From Kalaharituber pfeilii (lineage: Eukaryota; Ascomycota; Pezizomycetes; Pezizales; Pezizaceae): a stretch of DNA of 29,978 bases. Of this stretch, positions 17,123-26,290 are shown in pieces (within the stretch, counting starts at the first letter, position 1; every line of letters begins with the position of its first letter). The notes under the pieces were generated by a model. It did not search any database and was not told where the DNA came from. It saw nothing but the letters and a program-made list of their open reading frames with translations. A program made the position numbers and the translations under genes. The stretch is from the NCBI GenBank assembly GCA_015179045.1, contig WHUZ01000205.1, positions 1 through 29,978 on the forward strand. The letters run 5' to 3'.

Positions 17123-17501
17123 TGTGCGGGCCATTCGTAACAACGTTCCAGTGGCCACTGGCCCGGACTACTCAACGGACGCTGGTTCGTGATCACACAC
17201 TAGTACAACGCATTGACCTTTTTGTTCTGCGCACAGAACTACAACAGAATGTTGGTATGTTGGTGGCTGTTAAAATACTAGAAGGTTCGGAATTGTAATT
17301 GTCTAAATCATTTGTTTATTTTTTTGTTTTATTTACTCAAGTATTTAAACTTGATATTTTTCCATGCTGTCGGTATTTTGAATGTATTCTACATATATCG
17401 CATTCTGTTCCATACACTTCTCTAGTATACAACGCCAAGCCTATCTTATTTACCTAAACTGGTAATTACTTTTCAGCCTCATTCCTTAACAATCTTTACC
17501 T

Positions 17502-17850
17502 ATGGAGCCTTTTACACCCGAAATTCGCCATCAATTCGAGCTATATATTCAATCTCGGGATCATACAAATAGATATCAAATGGAACCTCAGAAGTTACGT
17601 GAAATCCGAATTTTCTGTCGTGATCCAGAACGGCCCGTGTCTTCAGCAGCTGAGAATAATGTTAAAACTCTTGCTAAGGTAAGTATAACCTATAATGAGA
17701 TTAATAAGATATTAACAAATTAGAAATTTTTTATTAATGAGGATGGCGTTCTAATGCGCAAAGCGAATCCTCCCCAAAACGAATACCATCGTGAGGTTAT
17801 TATAGAAGATCGAGCATTTGACATTATTCAAGATGTTCATTGCAATCTTG
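17502..17850 (+). pseudogene. Integrase-like N-terminal fragment (H2C2-type region)
   Basis: The frame from ATG 17502 encodes MEPFTPEIRHQFELYIQSRD and continues to NNVKTLAK, a stop at 17721-17723, then KFFINEDGVLMRKANPPQNE and REVIIEDRAFDIIQDVHCN in the same frame. The pattern (FF..DG.L.RK, a charged REVI.E..FDII..VH) resembles the segment before and into the zinc-binding domain of gypsy-type or Ginger-type integrases. The 45 bp before the resumed frame (17679-17723) begins GTAAGT after AAG and ends TTAG, so the stop may be removed by a short intron; a plain nonsense mutation is equally possible. After VHCN the frame runs into minisatellite, so no DDE core is present. Confidence 0.5.
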
Positions 17851-18160
17851 AAGCTGTTTTTCCTGTCGCCGGAGGGGGTCATTCATCACGCTGTATTTTT
17901 TTTTGCCCTGTCGCCGGAGGGGTCCTTGATGAAGCTGATTTTTCCTGTCACTGGATAAAGCTGTTTTTTCCTGTCGCGGGGTCCTTGATGAAGCTGTGTT
18001 TTCCTGTCGCCGGAGGGGTCCTTGCTGCTGCTGTTTTTTTTTTTTTCGCCGGAGACGGTCCTTAATGAAGCTGTTTTTTCCTGTCGCTGGAGGGGTCCTT
18101 GGTAGAGCTGTGTTTTCCTGTGGCAGGGAGAGGTCTTTAGTGACGCTGTTTTATCAAATA
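17851..18160. repeat. Variable minisatellite (about 8 units, 26-44 bp) in the integrase frame
   Basis: Units read GAAGCTGTTTTTTCCTGTCG then CCGGAGGGGTCCTTGAT, with variable T-run lengths and internal deletions. It begins just after the VHCN codons of the integrase-like ORF and fills the place where the rest of the zinc-binding domain would lie. Part stays open and encodes FPVAGG repeats, which I do not regard as a functional domain. Confidence 0.85.
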
Positions 18161-18289
18161 GTGGATGTGTGGATACGCGAGTGTGTGTGTGTGAGTTTGA
18201 GAGGGTGAATTGTAGGTAGAATGAGAAAATTCAAATTCTGAGTGGCCCGGGCCAGTCACGAACCAGCGTTCCATTGAGTAGTCCGGGCT

Positions 18290-18346
18290 CTGCCTTGGCG
18301 AACAGCTGCACGCGGGGTCATGTGATATAAAAAAAAAAAAAAAAAA
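18290..18346 (+). mobile_element. Family B short copy with 14-bp TSD, in the Ginger-like right end
   Basis: The TSD GAGTAGTCCGGGCT is at 18276-18289 and 18347-18360. The 57-bp insert begins CTGCCTTGGCGAACAGCTGC, then ACGCGGGGTCATGTGATAT and poly(A). Its 5' start falls within about 3 bases of the starts of the copies at 5166 and 7833. Confidence 0.93.
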
Positions 18347-18423
18347 GAGTAGTCCGGGCTAGTGGCCACTGGTCCGGGCCAGTGGCCACTTGAACGTTTG
18401 TTACGAATGGCCCGGCACATATA

Positions 18424-19100
18424 TGTTACGGCTAAGGTGAGACTTACCCGACAAGGGGAACACTACCCTGAACTGTTTTATAAGGCCAATGCTGCTAGAG
18501 CGGACTGATCACCCGTTAGGCTTGGCAGAAGGTTCTTTGTCTTCCGAATAGAGTAGTACTAAGGAGGTGTATGTCATTGTTGATTGTAAGGTCTTTATAC
18601 CTGGCACTCGGTTTATGAAGCTAATATGCACACATGCATTTTTTTCTTTTTTTATATATGCATTAGTACATGTTATTATCTTGCGTCTGTAGTTACTTCT
18701 TGCATGTTTCCGTTACGTTTACCTATTAATTACAGGCATTGGCATTGATAAGGAATTGCCACGTTGTCAGTCCTTTGTTCATTTATTGACTAGTCATGTA
18801 TGAAGGACTTAATCTATATAAATCCTGGCTGATGGCATAGTTGGCACTACTCTATAGCTAGTACCCCAACCTCTCTAGTAGTCCCATTCCATTCTTATGC
18901 CGATACTTACCTTCACATAGTCTAATCCTTCTCTTAGCCTTCTATTCCTGCTTTCTTGCTGATTACTTTATTAAAAAGATTTTGCTAGTACCAGGAATTT
19001 ATTACAAATAAAGCTCTTAACATATAGTGCAACTCTGGAAATAGCAAAAAGTGTAATTTAATTTTTGCTATATCAAAGATACTCTAGATTTCTTCTCTTT
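18424..19100. other. AT-rich spacer, no supported feature
   Basis: Short ORFs only, with scattered T-runs near 18640. No inverted or direct repeat boundary found. Confidence 0.4.
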
Positions 19101-19197
19101 ATAGCACTGAGCCTTTTGATCTAATTTTTATTCCTAAATATTACAACCTACAAGTTTTCCTCTCAGAGTGAAATTTCGAGAGAATTCTTATCTCATT
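19101..19197 (+). repeat. Remnant of the half-LINE 5' leader
   Basis: CTGAGCCTTTTGATCTAATT followed by TTTATTCCTAAATATTACAACC and TTTTCCTCTCAGAGTGAAAT closely matches the leader of the ORF1 element at 21.76-21.85 kb and the minus copy at 28.25-28.31 kb. It is cut by the candidate LTR that starts at 19203. It may belong to the same original element as the ORF1 remnant at 20.5-21.2 kb. Confidence 0.75.
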
Positions 19198-19202
19198 ACT
19201 TG

Positions 19203-19614
19203 TAACGAACCAACATCCACCACGGCCGAAATACTCCTCCCGCACGTGACACGCGAGACCCGAGGCCCCGAGACCCTGCCACAGCCCGAACTCCTGCCGA
19301 GCCGCCGCGTAGCGGCAGTGCCTGAAAGCTCCGACCCTCGCCACCAGCCCCGAGTCCTTATGCACAGCAGCCGCTTGCATCCCGGTCGCTGCCCGTATGT
19401 TCCTGCATATTCTCTTGCATTCCTGATTCGTCCAGAATGTTCTCCTGCATTAGCTCGAAGTTTCTCCCGCGCTAGTTTGATTCTCCTGTATGTAGAATGT
19501 TCTTCTGCCAAGTTTCTGTGCTCGTACCATTCTCTAGAATGTTCTTCTGCCAAGTTCCTGGGCTCTCCATAAAGGAGGCTCATCCCCACCTCCCTCTCTG
19601 CTCCTCACGTAACA
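19203..19614. mobile_element. Candidate solo LTR (412 bp) with heat-shock-element-like motifs
   Basis: Flanked by ACTTG on both sides (19198-19202 and 19615-19619). The ends show TGTAACG at 19201 and CGTAACA ending at 19614, the TG..CA style with inverted TGTWACG ends common in Ty3/gypsy LTRs; the TG overlaps the apparent TSD, which leaves the exact edge uncertain. Inside is a 26-bp direct repeat (19493-19518 and 19535-19560), and AGAATGTTCT (pattern nGAAnnTTCn) occurs at 19434, 19494 and 19536. No internal retroelement domain lies nearby. Confidence 0.4.
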
Positions 19615-19619
19615 ACTTG

Positions 19620-20060
19620 TATCCACCCTCAGGCTGTACGTAATTCTGCATACATCTACATCATATAGCGCCGACTGTCTCTACCCGCCGTGAACTCCGC
19701 TGCCTCCCGGGCATCCGCTGCCTACCCTGTATCTCGACCCCGGCCCTGACCCATTCTTTACATTACTAATATATCAACTATATCTATCCCAAGCACCAAT
19801 TGAATGTCTAACAGAGGGCACAACTAAGGAAATTCCCCTCTTCTCCCTCTTCTATAATAAGAAATCTCTACATCTCTTCCACTCCTAATAAAAGTCTGAA
19901 TTGAGATCCTAATAGATCTAGACAAATAAGGCAACTCATGGGAATTGGTGCTAAAAGTACTATAAAGATACAAGAATGATAATTATGATCTAACTAAGAG
20001 AGGTATTCTAATGCAGAGCTAGTGATGATACCACCAGCACTACCACCAACACCGCCAGCT
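19620..20060. other. Spacer, no supported gene
   Basis: AT-rich with microsatellite-like CCACCAACACC/ACTACTACT toward the right end. It may be decayed half-LINE interior, but no ORF1 homology is readable. Confidence 0.35.
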
Positions 20061-20075
20061 GCACTACTACTACTA

Positions 20076-20191
20076 TATTTTTTTTTTTTTTTATATCAAT
20101 ACTCGCGTGCCGCCCTACGGGCTATAGCGAGGGTTTATTAAAGGAAACGAAAAGAAACTAACTAAGTTTAAGTACATGATGCCCGCGGTTC
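20076..20191 (-). mobile_element. Half-LINE tail copy (116 bp), family A hairpin
   Basis: The direct repeat GCACTACTACTACTA (20061-20075 and 20192-20206) looks like a 15-bp TSD, though part is ACT microsatellite. On the minus strand the insert has ACCGCGGGCATCATGTA, a motif shared with the 3'UTR of the ORF1-only elements, then TTTAATAAACCCTCGCTATA with GCCC-GTA-GGGC and GCGAGTATTGATAT plus poly(A). Confidence 0.85.
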
Positions 20192-20534
20192 GCACTACTA
20201 CTACTACAGCTATTAGTAATCAGCCCTATTACTAGAATATATAGGGAACTACTGGAGCTAGTCTCTAGCGGAAGGGCTTGTGCCAACCAGACTAACTGGA
20301 GCCTACATCTGAAGCCCTAAGCTTCAGCCCTATCTATACCATACTCTCAGAGGGGCTAGAGAGTATGACATTAATGATACCATCCTCCTCTGTATGATGA
20401 TCCCTACTCTAATATTAATTGAGAACAATATATGAAACAAGAAACACAAAGGCAAGATACTCTCCAGCTAGGACACATATGCTTTTAAGTGCTAGCTAAG
20501 TAATGAGAAGGCAAAGAAGATTACCTCAACACTC

Positions 20535-20898
20535 TTGCTCAATATTCTACACAATACAGGCAGTGTGTCTGCTACTACCGAAACACCAAAACTACCAACT
20601 CCCATATCTACTCTCTTCCTCTACTCCAAGAACTCATCTCCATACCCCAAAGGCAGCCCACATACTCTAACCAGTCTCGACAACACTACCATAAAAACAT
20701 GGTATTGTTGTCCATGGCATAGCCTTGAAGAAAGACTTAGAGAATATTAGAAGATGGTTGGAGGTCTCCAACAAAAATGTAGGAAAGTTCCTAGGGATCA
20801 GATAGTTGTGGAGGAAAGCAATCTTAGTAGAGGAAGGCAAGACTAGTTCTGCAGTGGTATGCCTAGAGATACAGAGGGAAATTGAGAAAATGAAACCC

Positions 20899-20929
<31 letters not shown>

Positions 20930-21190
20930 TATATCAATACTCGCAGGCCGCCCGGTGGGCTAATGAAACTCGGAGGAAGGTAGTTGCAGATGAGTGTGTA
21001 CGAGTCAGGAAATAGGCAGGTCCCAGTACATGGCTCTTGGTTTTGACATTTTACTCACATCATGTATGAGCACCGCGGGCACCACCTGTATCTATCTATT
21101 ATTTTTTCCTTTCTTTCTAATAAACCCTCGCCATAGCCCATAGGGCGGCATGCGAGTACTAATAGAAAAAAAAAAAAAAAAAAAAAAAAA
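20535..21190 (+). mobile_element. Decayed half-LINE (ORF1-only) copy with family A tail
   Basis: From about 20695 to a stop at 21015 the sequence encodes, with frame damage and an in-frame TAG, HGIVVHGIALKKDLENIRRW and a region with KF.GIR.LW.K..LVEEGKTSSAVVCLE, the conserved C-terminal region of fungal LINE ORF1 proteins. A tail-only family A copy (20902-20961) splits it. The 3'UTR (CATGTATGAGCACCGCGGGC) matches the minus copy at 27.4 kb. It ends TAATAAACCCTCGCCATAGC, the hairpin GCCC-ATA-GGGC and poly(A) (21163-21190). The distance from stop to hairpin is about 109 bp, with no ORF2. The 5' limit is unclear. Confidence 0.75.
20902..20961 (-). mobile_element. Family A tail-only copy (60 bp) inside an ORF1 remnant
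   Basis: The TSD AATGAAAC(C/T)CGGA is at 20889-20901 and 20962-20974, one mismatch. On the minus strand the insert begins AGCCC-ACC-GGGC, so it starts at the 5' base of the inner stem of the family A hairpin, followed by GGCCTGCGAGTATTGATAT and poly(A). Confidence 0.9.
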
Positions 21191-21660
21191 CAAACCTCTT
21201 CATGCCCAGCTGCCAACCTACTCATCTCACTGACTTCGAGATGGCAACTCAATCCAAAGCTTACTAAGTCATAAGTGCAGATGTCTATGACTACTATTGC
21301 CAATTTGGACTGGTAACTTATATAACTGTAGGCAGTACAGGTGACATTTGCTCCCATGAAAATGGAGCACCCTTGAACTACGTGTGTTACATTTCAACAT
21401 CCTAAGACACTCCCTAATTTTTGGTTTACCGTGTGAATCAGTTCACTAAATCGATCTCAGCTTTCAGAATGAAAATTAAATAAAAACTGGTGGAGATAGA
21501 TGGGGCTCAGAAAGTGGTGGCTTCCAGGGATCCAGCCCTGGAAATCCAGTCCCAGAGATGAAATTCCTCCTCTAGAGTGTGGCGCAGCCTTCCCTGATAA
21601 TCCCTACTGTAGACACCATCCCTGGTGCCAGCAAAATCCCTCTATTATAGCAAGGGGATA
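21191..21660. other. Spacer, no supported gene
   Basis: Mixed sequence with short ORFs only. The last bases (AAGGGGATACT at 21652-21662) are the probable left TSD of the next element. Confidence 0.4.
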
Positions 21661-21916
21661 CTCGATGCACAACTACTACAGGACGAGTGCTTGGAAGCGA
21701 CTCCATAACCACGATGTCCCCCCCAGCGAAACCTACCTAGATCGAAAGCTCTCAGCGCGCTGAGTCTTTTGGTCTAATTTTTATTCCTAAATACTACAAT
21801 CTATAAGTTTTCCCCTCGGGGTGAAATCTCGGGGAAATCTTCAGCTCACCACCAACACATCAACCGGTGCCCAGAACCAATAGGAGATCTCGAATCACCA
21901 CCTACTGACTAATCAG

Positions 21917-22561
21917 GTGCCGAAAGGCATAACAAAAATGCCAAAGGGAAAGAAGACAAGGACTGACTCCCTTACGCCGCTCCCCACCCGCTTCCGTATC
22001 ACAATAGGTCGAGTCGTAAGGGCAGCCGCTCCCCAAGCCGAAGACATACCCGACTGGGACACCATGCGCGATGCAATATATGAAAAACTGGACGTCGTTT
22101 ACATCATGGTCCTAGCCTCGCTATGGAAATATTATACAAAGAAACCTCACATGGTTGAGGGAGCAGCCCTAAGACTCGAATGGAGGGGGAGCGCTCGCCT
22201 GCATGCACGTCGACAGTTATGGAGGCGGACCGAAAGAGGCCCCCCCTTCCCCCTGGCTCTCCGACTGGCGCTCCGGCGCTCCTCCCGCACCACCACCCGC
22301 CAACACACTTGGGCTCAGCCCAATCACCAGCATAGAGACAACACCGGAGCCCGAAGCCCTGGGCTTCAGCGGGATCTCCACGGCATATTCGGTGCAACCC
22401 ACACCCACTCCCACCCCCAACCCCACCCCCACCAGGAAGCGCAAAGGCAAAGCGGCGTGGCCGCAAGACCCGTGCGCCTTCAAGAAGAGACTCGACGACA
22501 AGGAGGAAACAAAAATTGCCTCCACGCCTGCGGTCAGGACTCCACTACCACCCGCTGCTAG
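21917..22561 (+). pseudogene. Half-LINE ORF1, N-terminal part, with one frameshift
   Basis: The start region is MPKGITKMPKGKKTRTDSLT, followed by a putative structured segment ending ASLWKYYTKKPH, which matches FGNLWKYVMEADHG in the minus copy at 28.05 kb. Near 22195 the sensible reading moves to another frame: GPKEAPPSPWLSDW, a PTPTPTPNPTPT linker, RKRKGKAAWPQDPCAFKKRL and ASTPAVRTPLPPAAS, the last part again matching the minus copy (AAFKRHR). The basic, Pro/Thr-rich character fits an RNA-binding LINE ORF1 protein. It is cut at 22562 by the nested LINE; the frame at the cut continues in the segment starting 23154. Confidence 0.65.
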
Positions 22562-22562
22562 C

Positions 22563-23153
22563 TGGTTAGGAAGAGTTGGGAGAACCGAGTAGCGAGAGGG
22601 GACCTAGACCTGGCAGTGATATGGGTTAAAAGCCACAAGGGGGTGAAAGGGAACACGGAGGCAGACTGGGCGGCCAAAATCGGCACATCGCTACAATACG
22701 AAGACGAGACCGTAACAGAAGCAGGATTAAGACAAGGCTATAAGGCACTGCGAGCCACGGAGAGAAACCAGGCAGGCTTAAATTACCGGCCCTTGCAAAT
22801 CGCCGACCGGAGGAAGTATCTCTCGACGCTGGCGGGGATCCTGGGAAACAAAGGACTGAAAGAATGGAGATACCACATAGGGAAGCCGAATCACCGGAAT
22901 GCCGATGGTGCGGGAGGCCCCGGAAAACTGGGAACATGTACGGAAAGACTGCAAGGCGTGGGCTAGGAAATGCGGGGGGCGGAAGGTATAAGACAGATTG
23001 ATAAGGGAGTAAAACATACGGGAGATCTTGGAATGGGCACGGGGAGAATAGATGAGAGTGACGCATATATTTCACTTATTTTATGTATTAAAATATCGCC
23101 ATAGCCATTAGGGCGGCATGCGATTAATGAAAGAAAAAAAAAAAAAAAAAAAA
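22563..23153 (+). mobile_element. 5'-truncated LINE (RNase H type) nested in ORF1, 12-bp TSD
   Basis: The TSD CCCGCTG(C/A)TAGC is at 22551-22562 and 23154-23165, one mismatch. From about 22566 the insert encodes VRKSWENRVARGDLDLAVIW, VKSHKGVKGNTEADWAAKIG, LNYRPLQI and LAGILGNKGLKEWRYHIGK, then loses frame before the zinc knuckle. The 3' end is a hairpin with outer stem ATCGC/GCGAT (23092-23124), TAATGAAAG and poly(A), the same subtype as the LINE at 12873-13696. Confidence 0.92.
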
Positions 23154-23571
23154 CCCGCTGATAGCACCCCTGCTAGCACATACATGACAAGCCAACCAAC
23201 CCTTGCGCTGACTCCCGCTCCCACGCCCACGCCCACACCGATGACCAATCCCCCTCACGCCCCCAAAGCCAAATCCCCATCCCATCCAAACAACCCTGGT
23301 GCTACCACCCCACAGTTCGGCATCATAGTACACGGGATAGCCCTGAGATAGGAACTCGGGAATGTCCAAAGATGGATGGAGGCAAAAAAAAACTAGGAAG
23401 AATTTTGGGGATACGATGGCTAAGAAAAAAGACGACACTAGTCGAGGAGGGAAAACAGACGAGCTCGGTAGTCATGTACCTGGAGAGACCTACTGAAGTA
23501 GACAAGGTGAGGCTAGGAGGAAGATGGCTCAGAGCATGCCAGTACAAGTGGGACAGAGGACGAAGATAGGA
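23154..23571 (+). pseudogene. Half-LINE ORF1, C-terminal part
   Basis: Continues ORF1 after the nested LINE: the frame across the repaired TSD is the same one that ends at 22561. It encodes a TPAPTPTPTP linker, FGIIVHGIALR, an in-frame stop at 23350-23352 and a frameshift in an A-run (23385-23393), then LGRILGIRWLRKKTTLVEEG, KQTSSVVMYLERPTEVDKV and a stop at 23570. The VHGIALR / W.EA / GIRWL / EEGK..SSVV.YLE pattern recurs in the copies at 20.7 and 27.5 kb and is typical of fungal LINE ORF1 C-termini. Damaged, so not functional. Confidence 0.75.
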
Positions 23572-23784
23572 TAAGGAAGCCTCCTCATGTACCGACATGA
23601 CCTGGAAAACTGTTATTGTTGTTGTCACTTCCCCTTCACATAGGATGTTCTTGGGATTTCTACTCCCATATCTAACTTTTCTTTTATTTCATATGTAACT
23701 AGATATCGCTATAGCCCTTAGGGCGGCAGGCGACTGCTGATATATATCTAAAAAAAAAAAAAAAAAAAAAAAAAGGGGGATACT

Positions 23785-24243
23785 GCAGCGCCCTAGGACA
23801 CCCGGCGTACAGTGTATGTTTTCCATAGTTACTGATGTATCACATGCCTGTATATGTATTACATGTACCAGTACATCTAGTCTCCTCCTCATGTAGCGTC
23901 ACCTTCAACCGCGCCCCAACCATACCTATTGATTGAGGGTGTTGAATCATACAGAACCAGAGAGTGATAAACCATCACATTCCACTCCCTTGATATCTTT
24001 TCCTGTCACAGGGCCATAATAGTTACCTGATGGATGCACTACCCATTGCACTAAAAAGTCATCTCGCTTGGTGTCGGGTGATCAGGGTACTTGAACGTGT
24101 TCCAACTAGGCAGGTCGAATCCGTTCGCCCCAAATGTTCACCCCTACAGCTCTGATTTAGTGGATTTTGCTCGCACTCTCACGATGCCATTTGTTTGACA
24201 TACATTTCCTATACAAGACCAAGCCACATACTGTAAACAGACC
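23785..24243. other. Spacer, no supported gene
   Basis: Nothing beyond short ORFs. GAGGGTGTTGAATC near 23936 resembles part of the hairpin at 13780 but is too short to call. Confidence 0.4.
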
Positions 24244-24324
24244 GTACTGCGGTGTTACAATTAGCGGAAAGTACCGCGACGTTACAATTAGCGGAAAGTA
24301 CCGCGGCGTTACAATCAGCGACTA
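24244..24324. repeat. 27-bp tandem repeat, three copies
   Basis: GTACYGCGRYGTTACAATTA then GCGGAAA starts at 24244, 24271 and 24298. Two copies are nearly identical; the third diverges at its end. Confidence 0.85.
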
Positions 24325-26227
24325 TCTCAATTAGGATTTCTCTTCTGACTATTTTTGGGTCTAAGTCTTTTTGTCGCATTCGAATACGAAATTAAGATTT
24401 CAATCTCACCACACGCCCGCGAGAAATGATTAAAAAAAAAAAAAGAAGAAGAAGAAGAGATGCTGCATGAAAAACCAGGCGGGCAAAAAAAAAATAAACA
24501 AAGCCGATTAGACTCACTTAGATATGCAAAGTCCGACCTCTTCTTCTCACCTGAATTCGCACTGCCACCATGCCTGCCCCACCACCCCCACCACCCCGTT
24601 CCCTGCGTCGATAATTCGTACAGAGCCTATAGAGTTGAATTCTGTAGCACTGAACTGGTAGGAGTGATGGTGCATTCAATATTGCGTATGTCCGTGTCTC
24701 GTTGGATGCCAGTTAATAAATGACTAGTCTGCACACTAAATACCTAAGCTTATTTAAAATTGACGTTCTGTACGAGGGTACTGTAGTCCGGTTAATCAGA
24801 AGCATGTAATGCATACTCGTTATGGTAAGCACCAGCATTTAGCGCGAGTTCGGTTACGGTTGACCTCAGGCCCGCGATCGGAGAAAAACGCTGCTACAAA
24901 ACTGTCCTTGCAAAAGACTAATCCCGCACACGGCCGATGATCAGACGCCATTTGCATCAGTAACTGCTGGTAACGTGTACGATTTCAAGTGTCACAATGA
25001 GACCTATTTCTCCGACATCTCAAGGCATCAACAGTAATTACAACCAAACCCATATCTGCCTTGAAATTGATAGAAGGTAAAAGTTCGCGAACAGGCCGGC
25101 ACAGTCACTACGTATAAGGCCGGCCGCTTGGGTATTCAGAAAATGTACATGAGTCATTCGAATTGCCACCGGTGGCAGGATGATGCGTACTCGGTATCAA
25201 GCGTAAGTCTTCAGAAGCGCGAAAAGTTGCATACATTGTGACAGGGATCGTTGCTAGGGCAGTTCAGCTGTTTGTTATGTAATACAGCACTTGTTATCTA
25301 CAGGATTCCATGGTTACACGCTTCAATGTTTGTTTTCAATCAGCCAGCACAAACTCATTTTTCCCAATCACAGTGTCGAATCACCCACTGAAGCCTCATA
25401 CAGTAGCGAAATGGAAACCCGAGCTCGGCACGCAAATCTCGGTATAAAATTCACAATCGAGAAACCACTCTAGTTGAGCACATCTGAATTATTAATGTAC
25501 ACAACAAATGCGCAAATGAAGTGGAAAAGCCTCAAGAGTCAAGAAGAGTGGGATAAAGAATAAAAGAATGCCTCATACCATTAGTTAGAAGTGTGCAGAT
25601 TGGCTTCGCGTTTGGGCAGCCAGGTTGTAGTTATGCAAATTATGCAATGCTTTGTTGACTTGAATGCAATTATAAAAATACGTGTGTCGTACTTTTGTGT
25701 GTAAATCCCATACAAAAGTTCTGAAGACTTTTCGACAAAAAGTCATACCTACTTCACTTTTGACCCCCTGTCCGGTGGCGCACATTAATGCATGCATAGC
25801 GCTTCTGAGTATTTCCCCTACCCCGAGTACAATGTTTGTTGCATTTACAGTATTGTATTGGTAAAGATAAATAGTATTGTCATGAAGTCTGTATGTGTGC
25901 CTCTCCAGAATTTCACAACAGACTTTTCGGGGCAAGCTCTGGGTCAATTTGGCACCTGCAAACATGTGAGATGTGGTACAGTTCTTACTCTGGAGCTCGC
26001 ACGACATCGCTGCATCTCTTGCAAACACTGAACACGCACCCAGTTTCCTGCTCTAAAATTTCAGCATCAATTATCACCCCCACCGACCGCTTGCACAAGA
26101 CCTGAATATACCAATTAAAAGCGGTGCGACTGCTGATTGAATACCTACCGCCAATTATAGACCTCAAAGATCACGCACTGGAAGTGGTAAATAATGGGGT
26201 GCTGAATGGGTCATATGCATACGTAGC
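24325..26227. other. Long spacer, no supported gene
   Basis: Contains A-runs followed by GAAGAAGAAGAAG (24430-24458) and ORFs of 60-147 codons on both strands. The longest, 25585-26028 minus (147 codons), has no recognised domain. A plus-strand ORF end (CKHVRCGTVLTLELARHRCI at about 25955-26015) has paired Cys, which is too little to call a zinc finger gene. It may be unique host sequence. Confidence 0.35.
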
Positions 26228-26290
26228 TACAGTACTGTACCTTAATCTCTCAATTATCCGGACCTGACCACCGGACGATCATTTCGACCT
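26228..26290 (+). mobile_element. Orphan pogo-like terminus
   Basis: TA then CAGTACTGTACCTTAATCTC and TCAATTATCCGGACC with a nearby CCGGACGATC. The CAG start, TA before it and a TCAATTATCCGGAC core are common in pogo/Tigger-type ends. No matching inverted end was found within the window. Confidence 0.35.

Larger units (their letters stand above)
17123..18419 (+). mobile_element. Ginger-like DNA transposon remnant with about 70-bp terminal inverted repeats
   Basis: The left end TGTGCGGGCCATTCGTAACA and the complement of the right end TGTGCCGGGCCATTCGTAAC match and continue inward (GTTC.AGTGGCCACTGGCCCGGAC.., GGACTACTCAA.GGA, GCTGGTTCGTGA) for about 70 bp; the right end carries an extra GGCCACTGGCCCGG block and a family B insertion. 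TATA flanks both sides (17119-17122 and 18420-18423), compatible with a 4-bp TSD, though the left flank is TA-rich and weakens this. Ends starting TGT, a 4-bp TSD and an integrase-like ORF together fit Ginger-type transposons, which use a gypsy-like integrase. The catalytic core is absent. Confidence 0.6.
21663..23774 (+). mobile_element. Half-LINE (ORF1-only) copy, split by a nested LINE
   Basis: AGGGGATACT before 21663 and AGGGGGATACT after the poly(A) (23774-23784) fit a TSD with one extra G. Layout: leader (21663-21916) containing the palindrome CTCAGCGCGCTGAG and a CCCC-TC-GGGG stem; ORF1 (21917-22561 and 23154-23571); a 130-bp 3'UTR; hairpin ATCGCTATAGCCC-TTA-GGGC (23703 on) and poly(A). 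The 591-bp nested LINE (22563-23153) accounts for the gap. Without it the element is about 1.5 kb and contains no reverse transcriptase. The leader matches the minus copy at 28.19-28.40 kb and the remnant at 19.1 kb. Confidence 0.82.

Noticed and set aside
22104..22525. Minus-strand Gly-rich ORFs
   Set aside because: Antisense of the Pro/Thr-rich ORF1 linker on the plus strand.
25585..26028. 147-codon minus ORF as a gene
   Set aside because: No recognisable domain, no intron signals or start context that I can defend, and overlapping ORFs of similar length on the other strand.
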